Source: Armatimonadota bacterium
GTDB lineage: Bacteria; Armatimonadota; UBA10988
Assembly (NCBI GenBank): GCA_016183835.1
Contig: JACPDV010000217.1
Location: 1 to 12,707 of the forward strand
Direction: 5' to 3'
DNA: 12,707 nt
Within the stretch, counting starts at the first letter, position 1. Every line of letters starts with the position of its first letter. A program made the translations under genes and the position numbers. A model generated the notes under the pieces. That model made no database searches. It was not told the DNA's origin and saw only the letters and a program-made list of their open reading frames with translations. Below are positions 1-8,400 of the stretch, piece after piece.

Positions 1-822
1 GCCCACCACGATGTCGGCCGCGTCCGCGTGCCGCACGACCGCCTCGAGCATCTCGGCGGCGGTGGTCACGCTCACCAGCTCCACCTCCGGCGGCGGCGGC
101 AGCTCCACCGGCCCGCTGACCAGCACCACCCGGGCGCCGCGCATCAGCGCCGCCTCCGCCACGGCGTAGCCCTGCTTGCCCGACGACGGGTTGCTGAGGA
201 ACCGCACCGCGTCCATCGGCTCGCGCGTCGGCCCCGCGGTGACCAGCACGGTGCGGCCCACCAGGTCGCGCTCGCGCCACAGCAGCCGCCGCAGCACGGT
301 GACGATGGCGGCCGGCTCGCTCATCCGGCCGAGCCCCACGTCGCGGCAGGCGACCCAGCCGGAGTCCGGGCCGATCACATGGTGGCCAGCGTCGCGCAGC
401 GTCGCCACATTGCGCTGAGTGAGCGGGTTGGCCCACATCGCCGGGTTCATCGCGGGGGCCAGGAGAACGGGGCACGTGACGCTGAGGAGCGTGGTGGTGA
501 GGAGGTCGTCGGCGATCCCGGCGGCGGCCTTGCCGAGCAGGTTGGCGGTGGCGGGCGCGACGACCATCGCCGCGGCGGAGCCGGCGAGCGAGAGATGGCC
601 CATGCCGTAGGTCTCGGGCGCGGCGAAGGTGGCGGTGTAGACCGGCTGGCCCGAGAGCGCCTGGAAGGTGACGGGGGTGATGAACTCGAGCGCGTGTTGC
701 GTCATCACCACGCGCACGGTCGCGCCGGCCTGCGCCAACTTGCTGCACAGGTCGGCGGCCTTGTAGGCGGCGATCCCGCCGCACACGCCGAGGACGATGG
801 GGCGCTCGTGCAGGTCGTTCAT
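1..822 (-). CDS. coaBC: Bifunctional phosphopantothenoylcysteine decarboxylase/phosphopantothenate-cysteine ligase (CoaBC), C-terminus beyond window
   Basis: Cytoplasmic enzyme of coenzyme A biosynthesis: the CoaB half joins cysteine to 4'-phosphopantothenate using CTP, and the CoaC half, an FMN flavoprotein, decarboxylates the product to 4'-phosphopantetheine. I translated the first 274 residues; a full protein is usually about 400, so roughly a third is off the left edge. The CoaC half (about 1-185) shows the flavin-binding start IVLGVCGGIAAYKA, the catalytic histidine in MGHLSLA (His76), the PAMN substrate motif (123-126) and the lid cysteine in WVACRDVGLGRM (Cys159). The CoaB half begins near 190 with VLVTAGPTREPMDAVRFLSN followed by SSGKQGYA, the usual nucleotide-binding start. 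The ATG at 822-820 overlaps the gmk stop (ATGA), so translation is probably coupled to gmk. All expected residues seen are intact. The identification is firm; only the missing C-terminal end is unchecked. Confidence 0.96.
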   Translation of the reverse strand, partial: MNDLHERPIVLGVCGGIAAYKAADLCSKLAQAGATVRVVMTQHALEFITPVTFQALSGQPVYTATFAAPETYGMGHLSLAGSAAAMVVAPATANLLGKAAAGIADDLLTTTLLSVTCPVLLAPAMNPAMWANPLTQRNVATLRDAGHHVIGPDSGWVACRDVGLGRMSEPAAIVTVLRRLLWRERDLVGRTVLVTAGPTREPMDAVRFLSNPSSGKQGYAVAEAALMRGARVVLVSGPVELPPPPEVELVSVTTAAEMLEAVVRHADAADIVVG

Positions 823-1394
823 GATCGGATCCGGCAGCGCTCGGCGGTGAGGATGGCGCGCAGCTCGGCGACCGCCCGGCCGCGCTGTTCGTTGACCACC
901 TCGTAGTCGAACAGGTCGCGCTGCGCCAGCTCGACGCGGGCCGTCTCGAGCCGCCGGGCGAGCTCCTCGGGGCTCTCGGTGTGGCGCTTGCGGAGCCGCT
1001 CTTCGAGCACCGCCATCGAGGGCGGGACGATCAGGACGAAGGCGGCGTCGGCGCCGCTGTCGCGGACCTGGCGGGCGCCCTGCACGTCGATGTCGAGGCA
1101 GATGTCGAACCCGGCGGCCTGCTGCTCGGCCACCGGCCGGCGCGGCGTGCCGTAGCGATGCCCGTGGACCAAAGCATGCTCGAGCAGCTCGCCGGCGGAT
1201 ACCGCCCGCTCGAACTCGCGGCCGTCCACGAAGCAGTACGCCTGGCCGTCGACCTCGTCCGGGCGCGGCTCACGGGTGGTCATCGAGACCGAGAACTTGA
1301 GGCGCGGATCGGTCTTGAGGAGCCGGTTGAGGAGTGTGCTCTTCCCCACCCCGGACGGGCCGGCGACAACCAGGACGAGACCCGAGCCGGACAT
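819..1394 (-). CDS. gmk: Guanylate kinase
   Basis: Phosphorylates GMP (and dGMP) to GDP with ATP in the cytoplasm, an essential step of purine nucleotide supply. The 191 residues match the family's normal length. The P-loop is GPSGVGKST (12-20). The GMP-binding region contains SVSMTTREPRPDEVDG (35-50) and the segment HGHRYGTPR (78-86), where most homologues have HGNYYGT. The Walker-B-like stretch LDIDVQGARQV lies at 100-110, followed by the lid region around RKRHTESPEELARRL. The ATG at 1394-1392 has a Shine-Dalgarno-like GGGAAGG (1402-1408 read on the minus strand) eight bases upstream, and a strong promoter lies just before that. The stop overlaps the coaBC start by four bases. Gene pairs gmk-coaBC commonly carry rpoZ between them; here it is missing. 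No frameshift or missing catalytic residue is visible. Confidence 0.96.
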   Translation of the reverse strand: MSGSGLVLVVAGPSGVGKSTLLNRLLKTDPRLKFSVSMTTREPRPDEVDGQAYCFVDGREFERAVSAGELLEHALVHGHRYGTPRRPVAEQQAAGFDICLDIDVQGARQVRDSGADAAFVLIVPPSMAVLEERLRKRHTESPEELARRLETARVELAQRDLFDYEVVNEQRGRAVAELRAILTAERCRIRS

Positions 1395-1415
1395 GTGGCA
1401 GCCTTCCCTGCGCGC

Positions 1416-1444
1416 ATTCTAGCACCGCGAAGCAGCCCTGACAA
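1416..1444 (-). promoter_or_regulatory. Sigma70-type promoter of gmk-coaBC
   Basis: Read on the minus strand, TTGTCA (1444-1439) is followed by a 17-base spacer and TAGAAT (1421-1416). Each hexamer matches the consensus (TTGACA, TATAAT) at five of six positions, and 17 is the optimal spacing. Transcription would begin near 1409, leaving a leader of about 15 bases that holds the ribosome site for gmk. In a region this GC-rich such a match is unlikely to be accidental. An imperfect dyad (GACAAC at 1440-1445, GTTGTC at 1468-1473) overlaps the -35 box, but its arms are short and far apart. Confidence 0.75.
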
Positions 1445-1507
1445 CGCCGCCACCAACCGCCTCGCGGGTTGTCCATCCAGGTAGGCCGGCAGCCGGGGAG
1501 GAGCAGC

Positions 1508-1732
1508 GTGACCTATTCAGCGCGCGCGGTGCGGCGGTTCGATGCGAGGGAGCGGCGGGTGTATCAGGCGGCGGTGGACCTGACCCGCGCGAGGCCGCAC
1601 GGATTCACGGCGAGTGAGCTGGCCGACGCGGTCGGTTGTGCCGAAGATGTGGCGCTAGAGTGGCTGGAGTGGCTCCGGCGGACCGGCGATTTCGAGGCCA
1701 TCGAGCCGCCACCGGGCCGGCCCGGGAACTAG
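1508..1732 (+). CDS. Small winged-helix-like protein of unknown function
   Basis: A 74-residue basic, probably cytoplasmic protein that I do not recognise by name. Residues about 14-66 read as a helix-turn-helix or winged-helix fold: a first helix (RERRVYQAAVDLTRA), then FTASELADAVGCAEDVALEWLEWLRRTGDFEAI, with the 'open the domain, ask for the second helix, recognition helix, wing' pattern of MarR/DprA-type small domains. That makes a nucleic-acid-binding role plausible but unproven. The GTG at 1508 was chosen because GGGGAGGAG (1496-1504) sits at a good distance; an in-frame TTG at 1469 would add 13 residues without a ribosome site. The gene diverges from gmk and meets the histidine kinase gene tail to tail, both stops lying in one CTAG (1729-1732). 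It could take part in control of the gmk promoter, but this is only positional. Confidence 0.6.
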   Translation: MTYSARAVRRFDARERRVYQAAVDLTRARPHGFTASELADAVGCAEDVALEWLEWLRRTGDFEAIEPPPGRPGN

Positions 1733-4700
1733 AACTGCCGGAGGCGCGGCCGAAGTGCGTCCCAGGCGGCATCCAGCTCCTGCAGCAGCTCGCCGACTGA
1801 GTTGCCCTCGCCCTCCGCGGCGGCTCGCAGCCGGCCCGCCACGGCGGCGAGGGCCGGCGCCCCCACCGTGGCCGCCGACCCGCACACCACGTGCGCCTGG
1901 CGCGACAGCGCCGCGCCGTCCTCCGCGCCCAGCGCCTCCCTGAGCAGCGGCAACCGGTGACCCGTGTCGTCCAGGAAATCGCGGATCACGTCGCGCGCCA
2001 GCTCTTCGTCGCCCAGCACGCGGTCGAGCAGCCCCTCGGCGTCGAACACCGCGCGGTCGTCGGCCGCCCCGTCGACCGGGTCGCCCGCCGCCGGCTCGTC
2101 GCGCCGGATCCACCGCTCCACCACCGTCTGCAGCGCCTCGGCCTGGACCGGCTTGGAGAGGTAGCCGTCCATCCCCGCCGCCAGGCACAGCTCGCGGTCG
2201 CCCTGCATGGCGTTCGCCGTCAGGGCAATGATGGGCACCCGGTGGTCGCGCACCGCCGAGGCCGGGTCGCGCACCCGCGCGGTGGCCTCGAAGCCATCCA
2301 TCTCCGGCATCTGGCAGTCCATCAGCACCAGGTCGTAGGGGATCTGCTCCAGCGCCCGGACCGCCTCGTAGCCGTTGGCCACGGCGTCGGCCCGATAGCC
2401 CAGCCGCTCCAGCAAGCGCACCGCCACCTTCTGGTTGGTGATGTTGTCCTCGGCCACCAGCACCCTGGTTCGCCGGCGCTCGCGCTCGGCCAGGCTGTGG
2501 CGGGTGACGAGCGGTTCGGCCGACTGGTCCTCGGCCTTCGGCGCGCGGGCGAGCACCGCGGCGAGACAGGCCTGGAGCTGCCCCTCGCGCACCGGCTTGG
2601 TGAGGTAGGCGGCGAACCCGATCTGATGCAGCCGCTCCGCCTCGCCGCGCTGGCCGAGCGACGTGAGCATCACCAGGGGCAGCCCCGCCAGCTCCGGCCC
2701 GGCCTTGATCCGGCGCCCCAGCTCGTCGCCGTCCATGCCGGGCATCACCATGTCCAGCACGGCCACGTCGCACGGCCGGCCGGCCGCGTGGGCCTCCTTG
2801 AGCGCCGGGACCGCCTCGGCCGGGTCGCCCACCATCAGCGGCTCGCAGCCCCAGCTCGTGAGCAGCACCGAGAGGAGCCGCCGCGCGGTCTGGTTGTCGT
2901 CCACCACCAGAATCCGCCGCCCGCGCAGATCCGCCGGCGGGCTCTCGGGCGCGCGCCCGAGCTGCTTGCCGAGCACCGCGGTGAACCAGAAGGTGGAGCC
3001 CACGCCCGGCTCGCTGGCAACGCCCACCTGGCCGCCCATCATCGCCGCCAGCCGCCGGCAGATGCTGAGCCCCAGCCCGGTGCCGCCGTAACGCCGCGAG
3101 GTCGAGGAGTCCACCTGCGTGAAGGGGGTGAACAGCGTCCCCAGCTTGTCCGCCGGGATGCCGATCCCGGTGTCGCGCACCTCGAACCGGGCGGTGAAGC
3201 TGTCGGCCGTCTCGCCCGCCAGGCTGGCGCGGATGCCCACCTCGCCGCGCTCGGTGAACTTCACCGCGTTGGAGACCAGGTTGGACAAGACCTGCCGCAG
3301 CCGGCCCGGATCGCCGCGCGCGAGCGAGGGCACTTCGGGCTCCACCAGGCAGAGCAGCTCCACGCCCTTCTCCTGCGCCCACAGCGCCAGCATGTCGGCC
3401 ACGTCGGAGACGGCGATGCGCAGGTCGAAATCCAGGCTCTCGAGCTGCAGCCGCCCGGCCTCGATCTTGGAGAAGTCGAGGATGTCGTTGATCACCGAGA
3501 GGAGCGCATCGCCGCAGCTCCGCACGGTCTCGGCGTACTCGCGCTGCTCGGTGTTCAGGTCGGTATCGAGGAGCAGCCCGGCCATGCCGATCACGCCGTT
3601 CATGGGCGTCCGGATCTCGTGGCTCATGTTGGCCAGGAACTCGCTCTTGGCGGCGTTGGCGCGCTGCGCCTCGGCGGCGAGCTGCTGCGCCAGGGCGGAA
3701 GTGCGTTCGAGCTCGCGGTTGGCCTGCTCGGCGGCCTCCTTCGAGCGCCGGAGCTGCTCCTCCGCCTGCTTCCGCGCGGTGACGTCCACGCCGATCATTA
3801 CCACACGCTGCACCGTTTCGTGCTCGTCGAGAATGGGATTGAGCACGACGTGCCAGATCCGCTCGTCGGTGGTCCCGGGCGTGGTCAGGTCGTCGAGCTG
3901 CACCAGTTCGCCGGTGAGCGCCCGCGCCAGGCCGGCGCGCGCCATGTCCCACTGCTCGATGGCCACGAACTCCTCGAACGAGTGGCCCAGCAGCTCCGCG
4001 TCGGAGCGGCCGAGCAGCTCCAGCCCGGCGGAGTTCACCGCCTCGCAGCGCCCCTCGCGGTCGAGCAGGAGGATGATGTTGGGCGAGCCCTCCACCAGCC
4101 CGCGATAGCGCTGCTCGGAGACAGCCAGGCTGGCCGCCGACTCGCGGGTGTGGCACTGCGCGACGTGGAACGCCAGGAGCAGCCCCGCCAGGAGCAGCGT
4201 GCCGACGATGGGTGTCAGCCGCTGCCGGAAGAGGTCCGCCCGCCACGAGCGCGCGTCGACGTCCAGCCCGAGGACGGCCATCACCCGGCCCGTGAGCGGG
4301 TGGCGGATCACCCCGAAGGCCGAGACCCACTCGCCCCACTTGTCCGGCAGCGGCCCCTCGGTGAACGGCCGGCCCGCCTCGAACACCGCCTGCAGCTCCC
4401 GGCTGGCCTCGGCGTACACCTCGCCCGGCGCGCTGTCCGGCCCGCTGGCCTCGAAGCGGTCCGGCTGCGTGTCGACCAGGAACACCACGTTGTCGTTGCG
4501 CTTGCCCATCAAGTAGACGAAGCGGACGTTGCGGCCGGTGTTGGCGAGGCTGTGGCAGAGCCGGTAGAGCGCCTTCCATTGCGGGAGAGCTGGGTCGCGC
4601 GGGTCGCCGTGGAGGCGGGCCACCAGCACCGGGTCCACCACGGCCGCCGCCGCGGAGGCGACGTTGAGCAGCTCCTGGCGCTTGCGCAGGTCGGCGTCGC

Positions 4701-5442
4701 GCGCCACGCTCTCGGTGCCCGCCCAGCCGGCGGCCACCACGCACACCAGCGCCGCCGCCAGGCGCAGGGCGGGCCATCCCCCGCTGACGAACTCGAACCC
4801 GGCGAACCGCGTCCTGCGAACCGCGTTGTAGATGTGCCACACCGCGGCCGCGAGGACGGGCATGACCACAGCGCAGAAGAGCTTGAGCGGGAGCTGCAGG
4901 ATCTCCCTCAGCGGCCGGTCGAGGGCCGGCAGCGCGCTCAAGTTGGTGGGCCGGACCACCACGCACATGACCACAAAGAAGACCGCCTGCGCCAGCCCGG
5001 CCACCGCACCGAGGTAGAGCGCCAGCCCCGCCGCCAGCCCGCCGGGCAAGCCGACCCAGCGCCACAGCGCCGTCTCGTAGCCCACCGCCCCGTGCCGCGC
5101 GCCGAACCCGGCGATCACCACCAGAATCGGCGTCAACCACCGGCCGCGCGTGGCCAGCCCGCTCCGCGTCAGGGACTGCCGGCCGAACTCGGCGGTCATC
5201 CCCAGCGCCACCGCCCAGGCCACCACGTGCACCGGCGCGAAGATCGAGTCCTTCATCGCGCAGAGCGTGAGCAGGTCGGAGCCGAAGGCCACCGCCATGG
5301 CCGCCTGGGCGAAGGCATAGCAGTCCCACGCCACCCGCCGGTCGCCCAGCCGCTGCAGCTCCCACGCGGCCAGCGCCACCAACGTGCTGGCCAGCAGCGC
5401 GAGGAACTGCAGATAGTCCAACTGGTCGGCGAGGACGCTCAA
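1729..5442 (-). CDS. Hybrid sensor histidine kinase with membrane sensor, PAS, two receivers and Hpt
   Basis: Inner-membrane phosphorelay kinase, 1237 residues. Order of parts: about seven hydrophobic helices in 1-242; an extracytoplasmic sensor of Cache/CHASE type at about 245-408, with RFVYLMGKRNDNVVFLVD and WGEWVSAFGVI; a last membrane helix at 411-428; a PAS domain at 440-560; a short coiled coil; HisKA with FLANMSHEIRTPMNG (phosphate-accepting His608); HATPase with N-box NLVSNAVKF (721-729), DTGIGIP (757-763) and GGTGLGLSI (786-794); receiver 1 (DD848-849, Asp897, Thr927, Lys949); receiver 2 (Asp1042, Thr1075, Lys1097); and a C-terminal Hpt domain with His1184 in QAHVVCGSAATVGA. The relay His-Asp-His is therefore complete in one chain. 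In the Hpt motif a cysteine replaces the lysine usual after the histidine (AHxLKGS). There is no DNA-binding domain, so a separate response regulator is expected. The start is TTG at 5442-5440 with GGAG seven bases upstream; the next in-frame methionine (49) would remove the first helix. The gene lies 28 bases after a secreted glycosidase-like gene and is probably co-transcribed with it. The ligand is unknown. Confidence 0.93.
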   Translation of the reverse strand: MSVLADQLDYLQFLALLASTLVALAAWELQRLGDRRVAWDCYAFAQAAMAVAFGSDLLTLCAMKDSIFAPVHVVAWAVALGMTAEFGRQSLTRSGLATRGRWLTPILVVIAGFGARHGAVGYETALWRWVGLPGGLAAGLALYLGAVAGLAQAVFFVVMCVVVRPTNLSALPALDRPLREILQLPLKLFCAVVMPVLAAAVWHIYNAVRRTRFAGFEFVSGGWPALRLAAALVCVVAAGWAGTESVARDADLRKRQELLNVASAAAAVVDPVLVARLHGDPRDPALPQWKALYRLCHSLANTGRNVRFVYLMGKRNDNVVFLVDTQPDRFEASGPDSAPGEVYAEASRELQAVFEAGRPFTEGPLPDKWGEWVSAFGVIRHPLTGRVMAVLGLDVDARSWRADLFRQRLTPIVGTLLLAGLLLAFHVAQCHTRESAASLAVSEQRYRGLVEGSPNIILLLDREGRCEAVNSAGLELLGRSDAELLGHSFEEFVAIEQWDMARAGLARALTGELVQLDDLTTPGTTDERIWHVVLNPILDEHETVQRVVMIGVDVTARKQAEEQLRRSKEAAEQANRELERTSALAQQLAAEAQRANAAKSEFLANMSHEIRTPMNGVIGMAGLLLDTDLNTEQREYAETVRSCGDALLSVINDILDFSKIEAGRLQLESLDFDLRIAVSDVADMLALWAQEKGVELLCLVEPEVPSLARGDPGRLRQVLSNLVSNAVKFTERGEVGIRASLAGETADSFTARFEVRDTGIGIPADKLGTLFTPFTQVDSSTSRRYGGTGLGLSICRRLAAMMGGQVGVASEPGVGSTFWFTAVLGKQLGRAPESPPADLRGRRILVVDDNQTARRLLSVLLTSWGCEPLMVGDPAEAVPALKEAHAAGRPCDVAVLDMVMPGMDGDELGRRIKAGPELAGLPLVMLTSLGQRGEAERLHQIGFAAYLTKPVREGQLQACLAAVLARAPKAEDQSAEPLVTRHSLAERERRRTRVLVAEDNITNQKVAVRLLERLGYRADAVANGYEAVRALEQIPYDLVLMDCQMPEMDGFEATARVRDPASAVRDHRVPIIALTANAMQGDRELCLAAGMDGYLSKPVQAEALQTVVERWIRRDEPAAGDPVDGAADDRAVFDAEGLLDRVLGDEELARDVIRDFLDDTGHRLPLLREALGAEDGAALSRQAHVVCGSAATVGAPALAAVAGRLRAAAEGEGNSVGELLQELDAAWDALRPRLRQF

Positions 5443-5465
5443 CCGCGCACTCCAGCCTCCGCCAT
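5439..5465 (-). other. Possible 8-codon leader ORF overlapping the kinase start
   Basis: In the 28-base gap before the kinase gene, an ATG (5465-5463) opens a frame encoding MAEAGVRG and ends at TGA (5441-5439). The stop overlaps the kinase TTG start as TTGA. A G-rich stretch inside the end of the preceding gene could act as its ribosome site. Such an arrangement could deliver terminating ribosomes to the weak TTG start, but a frame this short can arise by chance, and there is no direct sign that it is translated. Confidence 0.25.
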
Positions 5466-5470
5466 CCGTC

Positions 5471-8400
5471 TTACCCCCAGGGGAGCCACTCCAACTCCGT
5501 AATCCACATCAGCTCCGGCCGCTCGGGCGGCCCGCCACCGGCCGGCTGCCAGACCCGCACCGCCGGCCACGAGCCCGCCGGCAGCGCCAGGTCGAGACTC
5601 GCCGGCTCGCCGCTCCCCTCGGCGACCGTCCGCCAGCCGGCGCCGCCGGGCACCTGCAGCGCCAGCTTCGGCGAGCGGTAGAGCCGGCCGCCGTCGCGGG
5701 CCCACCAGACCCGCAGCGTGCCGCGCGCCACCGCCGCCGGGAAGCGCAGCTCCACCCAGTGTGCGTCGTTCGTCTCGGCCGAAGCCCAGGCCACTTTCCA
5801 CCAGTCCGGCGACTCCGGGTTGACGCGGCCGTCGGTGAGCACCACCGGGGTGTAGTTGTCGAAGTTGCTGTCCACGCTGACGAGCGTCCCGGCCGGCATC
5901 TTGCCCGCGTCGGCGCGATAGCGCAAGGGACCCGCCTGCGGCGCCGCCGGCTGAGCCAGCGACGCCTTGCGGGTCAGGCGCGACCCGCGGACGGGCGGGG
6001 GCACCTTGCGGTCGGCGGAGGCGCGGGCGAGCGCCAGGTGCCAGCGCAGCTCCTCCACGTCGCGCAGCGTGCGGTCGGTGTCCGGGCCCCACCCCGCTTC
6101 TTTCGCCGCCGTCTGCGCCGCGCTGAGGAGCGGCTCCACGTCCGCCGCGCCGATTCGCGGCGGCGTGGCAGCCAGCCGGCGGGCCAGCTCCGCGAGCGGC
6201 GCATTGACCCGTTCCGCGGCGGCGTCGCCCTGCGCCAACGGCCGCCCGCCCTCGGACTCGAACCCGCCGCGAGGCAGCAGCTCCCGCTCCGGCTCGTCCG
6301 CGCAGCGGACCCGCACGTCGTCGAACCAGGCACGGCCCAGGTGGTTGCCGCGGAACAGGAGGTAGACGTTGATGTTGCGGATCGGCTTGGCCGGCTCGAT
6401 GGTCAGCTCGCCCGGCTGCCAGTCGTGGGTGCCGGTGGCGAAGGGGATCGTCTGCCCGTAGATCGCGCTGCCGTCGGTGTAGTAGCAGTCCACGTAGACC
6501 GCGTAGTCCCGGTCCTGCTGGCCGGTCACGCCCTCCGCCCGGCTCCACGCCGAGACCAGCAGCTTGCGCGGCCGGTCGTGGTTGACCGTGATGGTCTGCG
6601 TCGCCCCGGCGTGGCCCTGGCCCTCCTTGCGCTCGACCTGCAGGCAGTGCGCGCTGTCGTGACCCGGCGCGGCAACGGTGGCGCCCTGCTCCATGTACGG
6701 GCCCCACGGCGTGAGCGTTTCCCCGCCTTTGGCCACCGCACGCAGGTAGCGTGCGCGGCCGTCGAGCAGGTCGCGCGCCCGCCCCACGCACGCCGCCGCC
6801 TGCGCCCGCGCCGAACCGAACGACCAGACCGAGAGATCCTCGCTGACCAACGGGACGACCAGCGGCGCGCCGGGAACCGGAGCCGGCTCGACTCGGCCGG
6901 TGAGCAGCTCCACCGCCAGGTCGCCGGGGCGAGTGAACGTGGGCGACACCGTGATCGGCTGCGGCATCAGGAGCGGCCCAGGGTCGGTGGAAAAGGTCAC
7001 GTAGGTGAGTCCGGCGCGCGGACCGAAGCGTTCGGCCGGGGCACCGGTGCCGGCCTGCGTCTCGGGCTGCCACCCGGATTCGGCCAGCTCGCGGCAGAGC
7101 GGGAGGTAGCGCCGGAAGACCGGCCGGTCGCGGTCGTACCACTCGGGATGCTCCCAGTAGCTCGACCCCGGGTGGTCGCCCGAGGGGCTGATGTCGAAGA
7201 AGCCGGGGAGGATCGCGTACGCCAGGCAGCGTCGCATGTAGGTCTCGATCTGCGCCTCGCTGACCTGGTTGAAGTCGGCCTTGACCAAGGTGCAGAACGG
7301 GTTTCGCCCGACCAGCGCGCGGATCAGCCGAGCCTGCTCGCGGGTCAGGTTGATTCCCATCTCCGCGCCCGGCACGTCGATCACCGGCCCGGCGAAGGTG
7401 AAGCTGACCAGGCTGCTGTCGTTGAGCATGGTCAGCTTGCCGGTGCCCTCCAGCTTGTCGTGGATGGCCTTGGCCCAGGCCACCGACGACCACAGGTTGT
7501 AGCTCACCGGCCGGCCGAGCTTGCCATCCCACAGCAGCAGATGCCGGGCCGACTTGAGGTGGCGCGGGTCGTAGTCGAGCCCGGCGGCGATACCGTCGTA
7601 GTACACGCCGTCGATCCCCTGCGGCACCGGCTGCGTCTGCACGCGGGCGAGCAGCCGCTCGGCCATCGCCTGGCCGTAGGGCAGCTCCGGGTCGACGCAG
7701 GCCTGGCAGAAGAAGTCGCCGTAGGTGCGCTCCTTGCGGTAGGCGAGCTTCCCGGCCGCGTCGCGCAGGCCACAGGCGTCCCACGCGCCCGCGACGCCCG
7801 AGTGCTCCTCTGCCACCCGGTTGAAGGCGGCCACCACCTGTTCGTAGGGCGGCTCGGGGTCTGTGCCGCGCTGGTAGCCGGGCACGTTCGCGAACTCGCC
7901 GGCGCAGTGGAAGTAGACGAAGCTCAGCGCGCCGAGCGCATCGTCAAACGCGGCGTTGGGCGCGCCCTCCTGGTAGGCGAAGCCAAACTCGTCCACGTTG
8001 GGCAGCTTGGCCAGGTCCCAGAACGGCATCCAGGCGCCGAACTGCTTGACCCGCGGCACGGGCAGGTCGGTCAGCCGCGGGAGCGCGCTGCGCAGGCCGC
8101 TCGCCTCCTCGCCCGAGCCGCAGCGGAGCTCCAGGTCGGCCTCGCGCGGCGGGTCGCTGAACTCGCTCAGGGCCAGGTCCACCTCGGCGATCAGCCTCGG
8201 CTTCGTGCCGCCGACCGCCGAGAAGCGCACCAGCTCGAGCGGGAACGCGGGGCGGGCGAGCGCGAGCCAGCCGCCGGGTCCGTTGACCGCGCCGAGCGGA
8301 TAGGCGGAGTAGCGGCCGTAGTCGGGGCGCTCCGTGTTGCCGAACTCGGGCAGGCCGGGCAGCTCGCGGAGGCCGGTGGTGTTCCAGCGCCAGTCGCCGG

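Noticed and set aside
1469..1507. TTG start for the small winged-helix gene
   Set aside because: No ribosome site in front; the GTG at 1508 has a strong one at correct spacing.
1655..5365. A second long minus-strand frame overlapping the kinase in another register
   Set aside because: Gly/Ala/Arg-rich with no recognisable motif, while the chosen frame has a complete kinase relay.
1891..5502. A plus-strand open frame of about 1200 codons opposite the kinase gene
   Set aside because: Its translation is low-complexity (His, Arg, Gln, Leu rich) and without domains. Strong third-position GC in the real gene keeps the antisense frame open.
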